Assembly (NCBI GenBank): GCA_019510535.1
Contig: JAEKKE010000168.1
Span: 1-16,064, forward strand
From: Acidobacteriota bacterium
GTDB taxonomy: Bacteria; Acidobacteriota; Terriglobia; Terriglobales; Acidobacteriaceae
DNA: 16,064 bases
Direction of reading: 5' to 3'
Positions 1-6,825 of this stretch are shown here, in pieces; position 1 is the first letter of the stretch; each line of letters begins with the position of its first letter. Both the position numbers and the translations under genes were made by a program. A model generated the notes under the pieces. That model worked only from the letters and a program-made list of their open reading frames with translations. It did not search any database and was not told the DNA's origin.

Positions 1-393
1 ATAATCCGCGATGTAGATAACCACCTCTGCTTTTACGGCTGCCGTACGCAGGCTGACGATCCGTATGGCGTGCTGAAGTTCTTCACCTCATATCGCATCC
101 TCCGGTATCTGGAGCGCTGCTGCCGTCACTATCTGCTACAGGTTGCGGGTCAGGTGCTGACGCGCGACTTCATGGATCAGCAGATTGAAACCCCGCTCAA
201 GAGGCTTCTTGACGAACAGGTAGAACAAGGCACGATCCTCGGCTACGATTTGTTTGTCGATAAGGACTCAAACAAGCGCATGCAGGGTATCTGTGACATC
301 ACGCTGAACGTGATGCCAACCGGTCCGGCCGAGACGTTTGTTCTGAAGATTGACGTCCCTGAGTTCAGCCGTCCGGAACCTGCAAAAGCGTAA
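1..393 (+). CDS. tssC: T6SS contractile sheath large subunit, TssC-like (C-terminal fragment)
   Basis: The frame is open from base 1 and ends at TAA 391-393, so only the last 130 codons are visible and the start lies upstream. The sheath large subunit polymerises with TssB around the Hcp tube and contracts to fire it. The fragment has an FYGCRT strand (nt 31-48), an aromatic/Arg-rich helix with RYLERCCRHYL, and a closing strand PAETFVLKIDV (nt 325-357). The last two features resemble the C-terminal domain of both TssC and phage tail-sheath proteins; the 'YG-RT...D' and 'PAE-F' pattern leans phage-like. The assignment rests largely on position, directly upstream of hcp, tssE, tssF, tssG, tssK and clpV. 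It could instead be a divergent phage-type sheath. Confident that it is a sheath-type protein, less so of the exact family. Confidence 0.6.
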   Translation: MIRDVDNHLCFYGCRTQADDPYGVLKFFTSYRILRYLERCCRHYLLQVAGQVLTRDFMDQQIETPLKRLLDEQVEQGTILGYDLFVDKDSNKRMQGICDITLNVMPTGPAETFVLKIDVPEFSRPEPAKA

Positions 394-417
394 TTCAAAT
401 CATCCAGAGCGTCGAAC

Positions 418-861
418 ATGGCCCAGCTGAGATTCACCATACATGGTCTGCGTCCGGGTAGCGCTGCTGAGAGTGCGGAGAGCGAATCCGCACCAGCAGA
501 GCGCCCCAATTTCCGTATTGCCGCGGGTTCCGCAGCACGTGATGCCGAGCAGCGCAAAGCAGCCGGCATGGATCCCCATGCAAATGGGGTCACGCTTTCG
601 ATGCGAGGAACATCACGTGGTGTGCAACCTCATTCTCCTGTAACACAAGCCATTCAGAATGCAGGCGAGGAGCACGCTGCCTCATATCAACAAGATCGCG
701 CGGAGGGGAAGCAAGCCCAAGCCCTCGCGCACGACGAGAATCTGCAGGCACTCCGCAAGATCGATGCCGAAGGTTCTTCAGCCCCGGGGGCTTTGCAGTA
801 TGTGGCAAACCGGGTGCAATCCCTGCTTCAAAAACTTATTCGACCCGGCGATTCGGTCTAG
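418..861 (+). CDS. Hypothetical 147-residue low-complexity protein in T6SS operon
   Basis: I do not recognise this protein. It begins at ATG 418, 24 bases after the sheath gene, with a weak AGAG (406-409) as the only ribosome-binding candidate, and stops at TAG 859-861. It has no signal peptide or membrane segment, so it is probably cytoplasmic. It is rich in Ala, Ser, Glu, Gln and Gly. The first ~100 residues look disordered (a stretch of alternating Ala/Ser/Glu near residues 15-28), and the only convincing helix is near the end (about residues 122-142, containing YVANRVQSLLQKLI). Its place between sheath and tube genes suggests a T6SS accessory factor, for example a tube or sheath chaperone, adaptor or assembly regulator, but nothing in the sequence proves this. 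Confidence 0.65.
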   Translation: MAQLRFTIHGLRPGSAAESAESESAPAERPNFRIAAGSAARDAEQRKAAGMDPHANGVTLSMRGTSRGVQPHSPVTQAIQNAGEEHAASYQQDRAEGKQAQALAHDENLQALRKIDAEGSSAPGALQYVANRVQSLLQKLIRPGDSV

Positions 862-901
862 TACGAAAGGACAATTTCGCCAATCACACTAAGGAGAGCT
901 C

Positions 902-1378
902 ATGGCAAATCCATATCGTACGACAGTTACTATCGATGGCCAGAAGTTTCAGGCCGTTACCACCAGCGTGAAGTTCAACACCGCCAAGGATCGCGCCGGC
1001 GTTGCCCAGATGGGTTCGCTGGCAACTAAGATCCGGGTGTGGGCTGATCTTCACGACGATCAGAACCTCCCCTTCTCGACGGTCAAGCACCTGTTCGATC
1101 TCGCCAATGTCGTTACCCGCGACAAGATCAAGCCGGTAAAGATCGAGTTCTGGAAAGACGACTCGCAGCAGGATGCGCTGATTTCCTATAGCTTCAATGG
1201 CTGGATCCGCCGCTTCGAAACTTCGAACCCCCTGGACTTTCTGACTCGCACACAGGCCGCCAACACGGAAGACGTTCTTGCCGAAGGTACTGCGCCAACG
1301 TTGAATCACATGCTCGTTCTCGATATCGAGCCGGCATTGAATCAGCAGAACTTCCAGGACATCCGCCTGAGCAACTAA
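902..1378 (+). CDS. hcp: Hcp/TssD tube protein, paralogue 1 (158 aa)
   Basis: Hcp hexamers stack into the inner tube that is propelled out of the cell. ATG 902 follows a strong AAGGAG (891-896). The protein opens with MANPYRTTVTIDGQKF and has conserved blocks QMGSL, PFST, RDKIKPVKIEFWKDD, QDAL and FNGWI, then NHMLVLDIEPALNQQNF near the end. This is a compact beta-barrel pattern closer to the TssD/Hcp proteins of non-proteobacterial T6SSs than to classical proteobacterial Hcp. It is about two-thirds identical by hand count to the next gene over the first 110 residues. It differs by a long loop of 33 residues between Trp101 and Asn135, the longest of the three Hcps in this window. No signal peptide, as expected. 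Confidence 0.9.
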   Translation: MANPYRTTVTIDGQKFQAVTTSVKFNTAKDRAGVAQMGSLATKIRVWADLHDDQNLPFSTVKHLFDLANVVTRDKIKPVKIEFWKDDSQQDALISYSFNGWIRRFETSNPLDFLTRTQAANTEDVLAEGTAPTLNHMLVLDIEPALNQQNFQDIRLSN

Positions 1379-1418
1379 GGGCACCGGCACGAACGTCCAC
1401 GCCCTGCTCGCAAAAATG

Positions 1419-1436
1419 ATTCGCGCAATTCGCGCA
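1419..1436 (+). repeat. Perfect 9-bp tandem duplication between hcp1 and hcp2
   Basis: The unit ATTCGCGCA occurs twice in direct succession (1419-1427 and 1428-1436) in the 79-base gap between the two hcp genes, just upstream of the second gene's ribosome-binding site (AAAGGA, 1443-1448). It could be a slippage product or part of a small leader structure; nothing shows a function. Confidence 0.5.
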
Positions 1437-1457
1437 TAGCCGAAAGGATTCCCCCAA

Positions 1458-1907
1458 ATGGCAGCTCCATATCGCAGCACCTGCACTATTGACGGACAGA
1501 AGTTCGATTGCCTCTCGATCCAGGTGGCATTTTCGACGGATAAAGACCGCGCCGGCATGCCCCAGATGGGCTCTCTGAACACAGACATTCGTGTGTACGT
1601 CGACTTCCACGACGACACCAACATCCCCTTCTCGACCATGAGCAATCTCTTCAACCTGTCGAACGTTGTTACCCGCGACAAGGTGAAGCCGATTAAGCTT
1701 GAGTTCTGGAAGGATGACTCGCACCAGGATGCCCTGGCCTCCTACAACTTCAACGGCTGGATCAGCGGCTTCCACACGCTGAACCCATACCAGAGTGAGA
1801 CTCAACTTAAGGATGAGGATCATGCCGGCGTGAATCACATCCTGGTTCTGGATCTGGAAGCTCAAATGAACCAGCAGAACTTCCGCGACATCATGCTCTC
1901 GAACTAA
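1458..1907 (+). CDS. hcp: Hcp/TssD tube protein, paralogue 2 (149 aa)
   Basis: This is a second tube protein, starting at ATG 1458 nine bases after AAAGGA (1443-1448). It shares TIDGQKF, KDRAG, QMGSL, HDD, PFST, NVVTRDK, EFWKDDS, QDAL and FNGWI with the upstream gene, and the C-terminal NQQNF-DI-LSN signature. The loop between Trp101 and Asn126 is 24 residues, shorter and differently charged (SETQLKDEDH) than in paralogue 1. The adjacent copies look like a tandem duplication followed by divergence, allowing mixed tubes or separate cargo preferences, since Hcp lumens bind some effectors. The gene is followed after 9 bases by a strong hairpin (1917-1949), so its transcript may be protected or partly terminated there. 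Confidence 0.9.
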   Translation: MAAPYRSTCTIDGQKFDCLSIQVAFSTDKDRAGMPQMGSLNTDIRVYVDFHDDTNIPFSTMSNLFNLSNVVTRDKVKPIKLEFWKDDSHQDALASYNFNGWISGFHTLNPYQSETQLKDEDHAGVNHILVLDLEAQMNQQNFRDIMLSN

Positions 1908-1916
1908 CTCCCCACC

Positions 1917-1949
1917 CTGGACCGCGGTCCTCCCCCGGCCGCGGTCCAG
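1917..1949 (+). terminator. GC-rich hairpin after hcp2 (attenuator or mRNA-stabilising stem)
   Basis: The arms CTGGACCGCGG (1917-1927) and CCGCGGTCCAG (1939-1949) are a perfect 11-bp inverted repeat around an 11-base loop. The stem begins 9 bases after the hcp2 stop codon and ends about 30 bases before the probable tssE start. No U-run follows (the next bases are ACGCCCCACTC), so it is not a textbook intrinsic terminator. A likely role, by inference, is partial termination or 3' protection so that the abundant tube proteins are made in excess of the baseplate. The stem is certain; the function is not. Confidence 0.6.
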
Positions 1950-1979
1950 ACGCCCCACTCCCCCGCTCTGGTGATCGTT

Positions 1980-2342
1980 ATGTCGTCCCTTTCATTCCCC
2001 ATGCGTCTGCAGGAGAACGGCCTATTAAGACGGAGTGAACGCTCCGCCGCATTGATCTCGTTGCTCCAGATGATGGCGAGAACACCGCAAGGATCCTGGA
2101 AAGCATGTCCCAACTTCGGCCTCCGCGATCTCTTTGAAGATGCGCGGCTACGCGCAGACGCGGCACAGCTTGCCATGGAACGCATTAATCAGTCGCTCAC
2201 CGAACTTCAGATCACGGGCTATGCCGTTACCGAAGTTGTGCGCGAGCTGAGTGCCGGACGGGATGTCGACACCTATGCGATTACGTTGGAAGACATTTCC
2301 TCGCAGGAACGCATTACTACCAGCGTAGTCCCCGAGCGATAG
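1980..2342 (+). CDS. tssE: T6SS baseplate protein TssE (gp25-like)
   Basis: TssE is the baseplate component related to T4 gp25 that seeds sheath polymerisation. The diagnostic region is SLLQMMARTPQGSW followed by CPNFGLRDLF, matching the gp25 pattern 'L-LLNTR-GS...P-FGLPDL', then a helix with AMERINQSLTEL and a strand pair to the end (YAITLEDIS). The usual Arg of the gp25 family is present in 'ARTPQGS'. At about 120 residues it is slightly short for TssE. The start is uncertain: GTG 1971, ATG 1980 and ATG 2001 are all in frame, none with a good ribosome-binding site. ATG 1980 is chosen here because it is a standard codon and leaves the domain intact. The poor initiation site just after the 1917-1949 hairpin fits low expression relative to Hcp. 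Confidence 0.85.
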   Translation: MSSLSFPMRLQENGLLRRSERSAALISLLQMMARTPQGSWKACPNFGLRDLFEDARLRADAAQLAMERINQSLTELQITGYAVTEVVRELSAGRDVDTYAITLEDISSQERITTSVVPER

Positions 2343-2373
2343 AAGACATCTGCGTCTAGAAGAGGTAACAGTT

Positions 2374-4068
2374 GTGAGCCCACAGACACCAAGCGTTCTC
2401 GAGATTGACCGGAAACTTCGCGATGACTTCCGGCGCCGCGTTAAGGACTTTGGCGTCAGCACGGATACGATCGATCCGCTGCTGGCTGTCCTGTTCCGTA
2501 CCGTTGCGCAGCAGGTCGATCAGATTTACGGCGATACCGATCAACTGCGTGGTGCACTGCTTCACGAGCTGATGGACGGGCTCAACGTTCAGCAGTATCT
2601 TGCCCGGCCTGCGCAGGCCGCTGTCCGGTTTGTCAGCCATCAACCGGAACCGCGCATTCTTCGTAACGGAACGGAGCTGAATGCCGTAGCTGCTTCCGGC
2701 GAGCGACTTACGTTCGGTTTGGATGCAACTGTCGAGATATCGCAAGCGCGTATTGCCTTCGCTCTGAGTTATCAAGACCAGAGCCTCCGCCTGTTGACGG
2801 GCGTTGAGATGAGCGAAGCCGTTCAGGCGATGCGTCCGTCGATGGAGCCTACGCCCATCGGCCTTGGGCCACATCCAGCGCTTTTCCTTGCCATAGAAAA
2901 TCTTTCGCCATCCCTGCTCAACCGGCACGGCATCTTTTTCGACCTCGGTCCAGGTAGCTATCCGGTGCAACATGCTCTCTGCAATGAGTCATGGTGGATC
3001 TTCGATGAGAATGGCGATCTCTCAAGCGAAGGCCTGCTGCGTCCGAAGCGTACGAATGGAGGAGTCTATCAACTCGCATTCCAGCTTCACCAGGGCGAGG
3101 AGGCTTCGCATCTTGACGCCGCGCTTCCAAGCATTCCGGATGGCTTTTATAGCGGACGCCAGTTTGTCTTCCCTCCGATGTATGCCGGCGATCGATTCCT
3201 GTGCCGCTGCCCGCGATTACTGGAGCCCGCACTCTCGCGATTGTTGAATCGCGACGCTTCACGGCTACTTGAGCAGCCCAGGCTCTGGATCAAGATCTCC
3301 ATGCCTAAAGGAACACCGACGTTGCATCACGCGGTCAACGGCATTCTGCTGCACAGCATGACGGCATCCAATGTCTATGCGCGCAACCAGACGGTAGATT
3401 TTGACCGTGATGGGACCTCTATCCCGGTCACACGCCAAGGCGACACACCGGAGTATCTGGTTGCGCCGCTCTCCATCATGAGCGTGGAGAACGAGCCTTA
3501 TGAATCGGTGTTATACCCGCGCACGAAGTCGCATGCCGGCCGCTTCGCCCTGCATAACGGCAAGCTGACGCTGTATCCGGGCACCAATCCTGATGGATCA
3601 TCCCACGATCGTGCGAACGTCCGTCTGTGGCTCACCAATGGCGAACTCGGAAACCAGGTTGGCCCAGGAGACATCACCGGGTTCGCCCATGCCGCAGCCA
3701 TGACCGGCATTCGGCTTGCTCCGTTCACTGCCGCAGCCGGAGGAGCCAACGTAGAGAGTCTTGCCAGTGCAGAGCGCCGATTCGCCGATGCTCTGCTGAC
3801 CCGCGGCCGCATCGTGACACGCACTGATCTTGAAACCTCTGCCCTGGCGCTCGACCGCAGGATCGTGGCTGCTTCCATCAGCTCCGGTCTGGAGCGTCGC
3901 GAAGGCGGGTTGCGCAGAGTAGAGCGCCTACTGCTCACACTGGATACGCAGGCATTTGATAAGCCAGAGATTGAGTTGCCGATGCTGCGGTCGCAGGTAG
4001 AGACATCGCTTCGATCACGGCTTGTACAAGGGCTGGAACTGGAGGTGCAGTTCGTATGGAAGAACTAG
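2374..4068 (+). CDS. tssF: T6SS baseplate protein TssF
   Basis: TssF pairs with TssG and TssK to form the baseplate wedge. The start is GTG 2374, preceded by AGAGG (2361-2365); 564 residues is close to the usual ~600. The N-terminus has a helical region with DPLLAVLFRTVAQQVDQIY, the TssF counterpart of 'D-DVE-L-E-FA-L-A-I'. It is followed by YLARPAQAAVRF and ILRNGTELNA..GERLTF, matching the TssF/gp6 'P---VVRF...LP-GT-L' region. Around residues 465-520, LLTRGRIVTRTDLETSAL and the following strand resemble the baseplate-J/gp6 C-terminal motif. The end overlaps the next gene by 13 bases, so tssF and tssG are probably translationally coupled. No membrane segment or signal peptide. Confidence 0.88.
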   Translation: MSPQTPSVLEIDRKLRDDFRRRVKDFGVSTDTIDPLLAVLFRTVAQQVDQIYGDTDQLRGALLHELMDGLNVQQYLARPAQAAVRFVSHQPEPRILRNGTELNAVAASGERLTFGLDATVEISQARIAFALSYQDQSLRLLTGVEMSEAVQAMRPSMEPTPIGLGPHPALFLAIENLSPSLLNRHGIFFDLGPGSYPVQHALCNESWWIFDENGDLSSEGLLRPKRTNGGVYQLAFQLHQGEEASHLDAALPSIPDGFYSGRQFVFPPMYAGDRFLCRCPRLLEPALSRLLNRDASRLLEQPRLWIKISMPKGTPTLHHAVNGILLHSMTASNVYARNQTVDFDRDGTSIPVTRQGDTPEYLVAPLSIMSVENEPYESVLYPRTKSHAGRFALHNGKLTLYPGTNPDGSSHDRANVRLWLTNGELGNQVGPGDITGFAHAAAMTGIRLAPFTAAAGGANVESLASAERRFADALLTRGRIVTRTDLETSALALDRRIVAASISSGLERREGGLRRVERLLLTLDTQAFDKPEIELPMLRSQVETSLRSRLVQGLELEVQFVWKN

Positions 4069-5045
4069 CACACACGCCACCAGCCCGGTTGATGCCAAAC
4101 TTTGTTACCGGCAATCATGCTCACCGACACTCCCTGGACTCTGCGCTGCTCTCCTTGCAGGCGCGGGGAGTAAGTCCGCAGCGGATTACCTTACGCCGTG
4201 TCGGCCTGCAGGCAACTCCAACGGGGACCATTGTGCGCCAGGCTCCCGCGCCGGGAACTCCACTAACACCAGGTACGCCGGTCGAACTGGATGTCTCCGG
4301 CACAGGCTTCGTCCATGCGCTGCCGACAGGCATGTGGGACTCCGGCGGAGAACGTGAGGCCGGCACGCGGGAGATATTGCAGGTTGTTGACGACCCGCTC
4401 GAAAAACTACGGCACTGGTTCTATGAAGGCGCACCGCTATTCCGGATTGGACCGGATGCTCCGGATGCGTGTGCTCGCTGGCTATCGCTGTTCGGTATCG
4501 ACGCCGAGCTCTGGCCGCGCTCGGCATGGTATCCACTTGCATCGGTTGTCGCGCAGATTCCGCAGCTTTCGTGCTCCGAGAACGGATGCTGTTTTCTGCT
4601 TGAGATATTGCTTGGTCTGAGAGTCAATTCCCTCTCCTATCGTCCATCGCAGAGCATTCTCCCGAAAGAATCGCTTTCTCGACTGGATTATCGCGCCTCG
4701 CGGCTCGGTATGGATCTGCTTCTTGGCGATGGAGCCGAGGACCTGGCAGTGCTGCAGGTTGAAGTCGGCCCGGCTACGTTGGCGGATTACGAGCGGTTTG
4801 AAGAGACCGCGGAAGGACGCATCCTTCTACGGCGCGTCCTTGATCTGATTCTCCCCGTTTCAACAATCTTTGAGGTTCGCTGGCTAGTTGAGGATCTTCG
4901 GCAAGCGCCTCGCCTGGGCTTTGCCCAACACAATGCCCGCCTTGGTATCAACACCCACATGGGTATGGCATTTCTACCAACACATGTCCGCGCGGAAGAT
5001 GCTTCCGTCGCACAAGAAACATGGCCTGGAGCTAGCTATGCATGA
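4056..5045 (+). CDS. tssG: T6SS baseplate protein TssG with N-terminal PASTA domain
   Basis: ATG 4056 lies nine bases after GGAGGT (4041-4046), inside the end of tssF. Residues ~140-325 are TssG-like: WLSLFGIDAELWP, LLEILLGLRV, then LQVEVGPATLADYERF (the family's 'VGP--L-Q--RF') and FEVRWLVEDLRQAPRLGF...LGINTHMG at the C-terminus (family 'LG-NTW'). The first ~85 residues are not typical of TssG. Residues 13-82 read as a complete PASTA domain: MPNFVTGN, a helix SALLSLQARG, then GTIVRQAPAPGTPLTPGTPVELDVS, the classic 'G-V--Q-P-PGT-V--G--V-L-VS' signature. PASTA domains are usually extracytoplasmic and bind peptidoglycan, or act as small structural modules. There is no export signal here, so a structural or protein-binding role inside the cell is more likely. 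TssG identity is solid; the meaning of PASTA is open. Confidence 0.85.
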   Translation: MEELAHTPPARLMPNFVTGNHAHRHSLDSALLSLQARGVSPQRITLRRVGLQATPTGTIVRQAPAPGTPLTPGTPVELDVSGTGFVHALPTGMWDSGGEREAGTREILQVVDDPLEKLRHWFYEGAPLFRIGPDAPDACARWLSLFGIDAELWPRSAWYPLASVVAQIPQLSCSENGCCFLLEILLGLRVNSLSYRPSQSILPKESLSRLDYRASRLGMDLLLGDGAEDLAVLQVEVGPATLADYERFEETAEGRILLRRVLDLILPVSTIFEVRWLVEDLRQAPRLGFAQHNARLGINTHMGMAFLPTHVRAEDASVAQETWPGASYA

Positions 5046-6807
5046 CATTCGCCCCGAGACCGATAACACGCTCACCCTTCGCTCCGTTAACTGGGAACAC
5101 GGAATGCTGCTCACGCCCGAGCACTTTCTCCGCCAGGAGCGCTATCTCGAATCACTTGTCTCCTGGGGCGTTCGCTACCTTACTCCAGGTTACGGACTGA
5201 TCGGCGGCGGAGTTCGTCTGCCCGAGACCGACCTCGGAACCTCACGTTTCGATCCTGAAGTCACGCTGTATGAGACAGCTGAGGCTCTGGATATCTCCGT
5301 CTCTCGTGTTCGCGGCATCAGCCCTTCAGGCATTGTGATCGACCTGGATGCGGTCGGCAGCATCAGCACGCGCTTCAATAAAGAGGAGCTCGCTGGTGTT
5401 GCTGAAGCGGTTGTATACGTGGTCAGCAACCCCTCGGAACGTCTCAAAACAGATGGCGTGGCGGACTCATTCAATCCCCAGATGAGGACGGAGCGCGCGC
5501 CGAGCTTTCGTATAGCACTCGATGTCACCGCAGCAGAGCTGCAACAAAGTGTCGCGGTCGCCCGCATCCGCCGGCCTGCTACGGGCATGATGTTTGAGGC
5601 CGACCCGCAGTTCATCCCTTCCTGTATCACTCTCGCCGCCCACTCCGAGCTGATGAGTGGAGCGCGCCGCATCGTTGAGAGCATCAACCGTCTGGCCTCT
5701 GCGTATGCGGAACTGCATCGTGCTATGCGCGAATTCATGGTGATCTTCACCGAACGCGGACTTGAGACAGAGGTAGACCGCGACTCCATCCAGTTTGCGG
5801 AACGCATGGTACTTGAGCTGCAGAATACGGCCTATGATCTTCTGGACCGTACCCAGCCGCCGGACCGTTTCTTCAGCCGCGTGCGCCGCATGCTGCACTC
5901 GGCAGCGATCTTCTTCGACATCGCCACCGGCATGCAACAGTACTATGACACGCTGCGCGAGACAGGAGAGAGCGAGTTCCTTGGCCTGCTCGAACTACAG
6001 AAACACATGCTGCAGCAGGGCCGCACCATCAAGCTCGATACGAATCTCGCTATCGAGATCAAGAAATCGCTGCAATCGTTGCTGAATCTTGAAAAGCTGG
6101 AGCTTGCGCTCGAAGGCAAGTACATCGACTTCAGAAAGAGCACGGCGATCGAGAGTGCGAACTTCATCTTCGATCGCGGCGGAAAGGTTCTCTATCGTCT
6201 TGCAGCTCGGCCGGCTCGTGTTCAGGGCATCGCGGACGAGATGACGATCTTCTTCTCGAACCTGCGGCTCGAGGGCCGCGACCGCTATCGCCTGATCCTG
6301 GTCGGTGACCGCAATAAGCCGTGGTTGCGAGGAATTACGATCGGAGCTGAGATCCGCATTAACGAAGGCTCTGGCTTCCGCCGTGAAAGCCTGATCCTCT
6401 CCGGCGAAGCCAAGCTGGATGAACAGTTCAATATTGAGATCGATTTCGAAGCGCCGGATGTGCCGACCATCACCGACCTGCGTGTGACGGTCCCCTCGTA
6501 TCACACCGTGCATACAGCGCTGCTGTTCACACGTCATCGCTTCTACGCCGGCAATCGCGAATCACCGGAAGCTCGTGGTATCGACCGTACGGATCTCCCC
6601 AGAGAACCTGCAACAGTGGCAGCCACTGCAGCGCCGATAGAGAGCTACCGGCGCGTGGAGCCAATTCACGTGAATCGCAAATCTATAGCTCCCATCCAGC
6701 CGCTCGCCGAGGACGCGATCGACGTCCAGCCGCCATGGATGCCACGAGACACCATGCCCAACTCGTCGGAAGTGAATGAACGTCCACGCCGCCGGCGTTT
6801 GGAATAA
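5038..6807 (+). CDS. tssK: T6SS baseplate protein TssK, with long C-terminal tail
   Basis: TssK trimers connect the baseplate wedges to the membrane complex. An upstream in-frame start at 4888 exists, but ATG 5038 is preferred. It follows GGAG (5028-5031) by six bases, overlaps the tssG stop by eight bases, and puts the hallmark VNWEHGMLLTPEHFLRQERY near the N-terminus (residues 17-36), matching TssK 'V-W-EGMLL-PQHF-QQDRY'. The central region is helical (about residues 200-370), followed by a beta-rich region with ILVGDRNKPWLRG and the final VPSYHTVHTALLFTRHRFY (to 503). Length is 589, against ~450 for a typical TssK. Residues 504-589 are a Pro/Glu/Arg-rich, apparently disordered tail ending RPRRRRLE. 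The body is divergent but the start motif is clear. Confidence 0.85.
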   Translation: MHDIRPETDNTLTLRSVNWEHGMLLTPEHFLRQERYLESLVSWGVRYLTPGYGLIGGGVRLPETDLGTSRFDPEVTLYETAEALDISVSRVRGISPSGIVIDLDAVGSISTRFNKEELAGVAEAVVYVVSNPSERLKTDGVADSFNPQMRTERAPSFRIALDVTAAELQQSVAVARIRRPATGMMFEADPQFIPSCITLAAHSELMSGARRIVESINRLASAYAELHRAMREFMVIFTERGLETEVDRDSIQFAERMVLELQNTAYDLLDRTQPPDRFFSRVRRMLHSAAIFFDIATGMQQYYDTLRETGESEFLGLLELQKHMLQQGRTIKLDTNLAIEIKKSLQSLLNLEKLELALEGKYIDFRKSTAIESANFIFDRGGKVLYRLAARPARVQGIADEMTIFFSNLRLEGRDRYRLILVGDRNKPWLRGITIGAEIRINEGSGFRRESLILSGEAKLDEQFNIEIDFEAPDVPTITDLRVTVPSYHTVHTALLFTRHRFYAGNRESPEARGIDRTDLPREPATVAATAAPIESYRRVEPIHVNRKSIAPIQPLAEDAIDVQPPWMPRDTMPNSSEVNERPRRRRLE

Positions 6808-6825
6808 ACGGGAAACGGAGGGAAG

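Noticed and set aside
864..879. Stem CGAAA/TTTCG upstream of hcp1
   Set aside because: Only 5 bp and AT-rich; likely chance.
884..1958. Long antisense open frames opposite hcp1 and hcp2 (254-265 codons)
   Set aside because: They share similar segments only because the two hcp genes are paralogous; no ribosome-binding site or family match, and the plus-strand Hcp motifs are clear.
4888..5037. Longer tssK start at 4888
   Set aside because: It overlaps tssG by over 150 bases, lacks a good ribosome-binding site, and adds residues with no TssK character. ATG 5038 has GGAG at the right distance.
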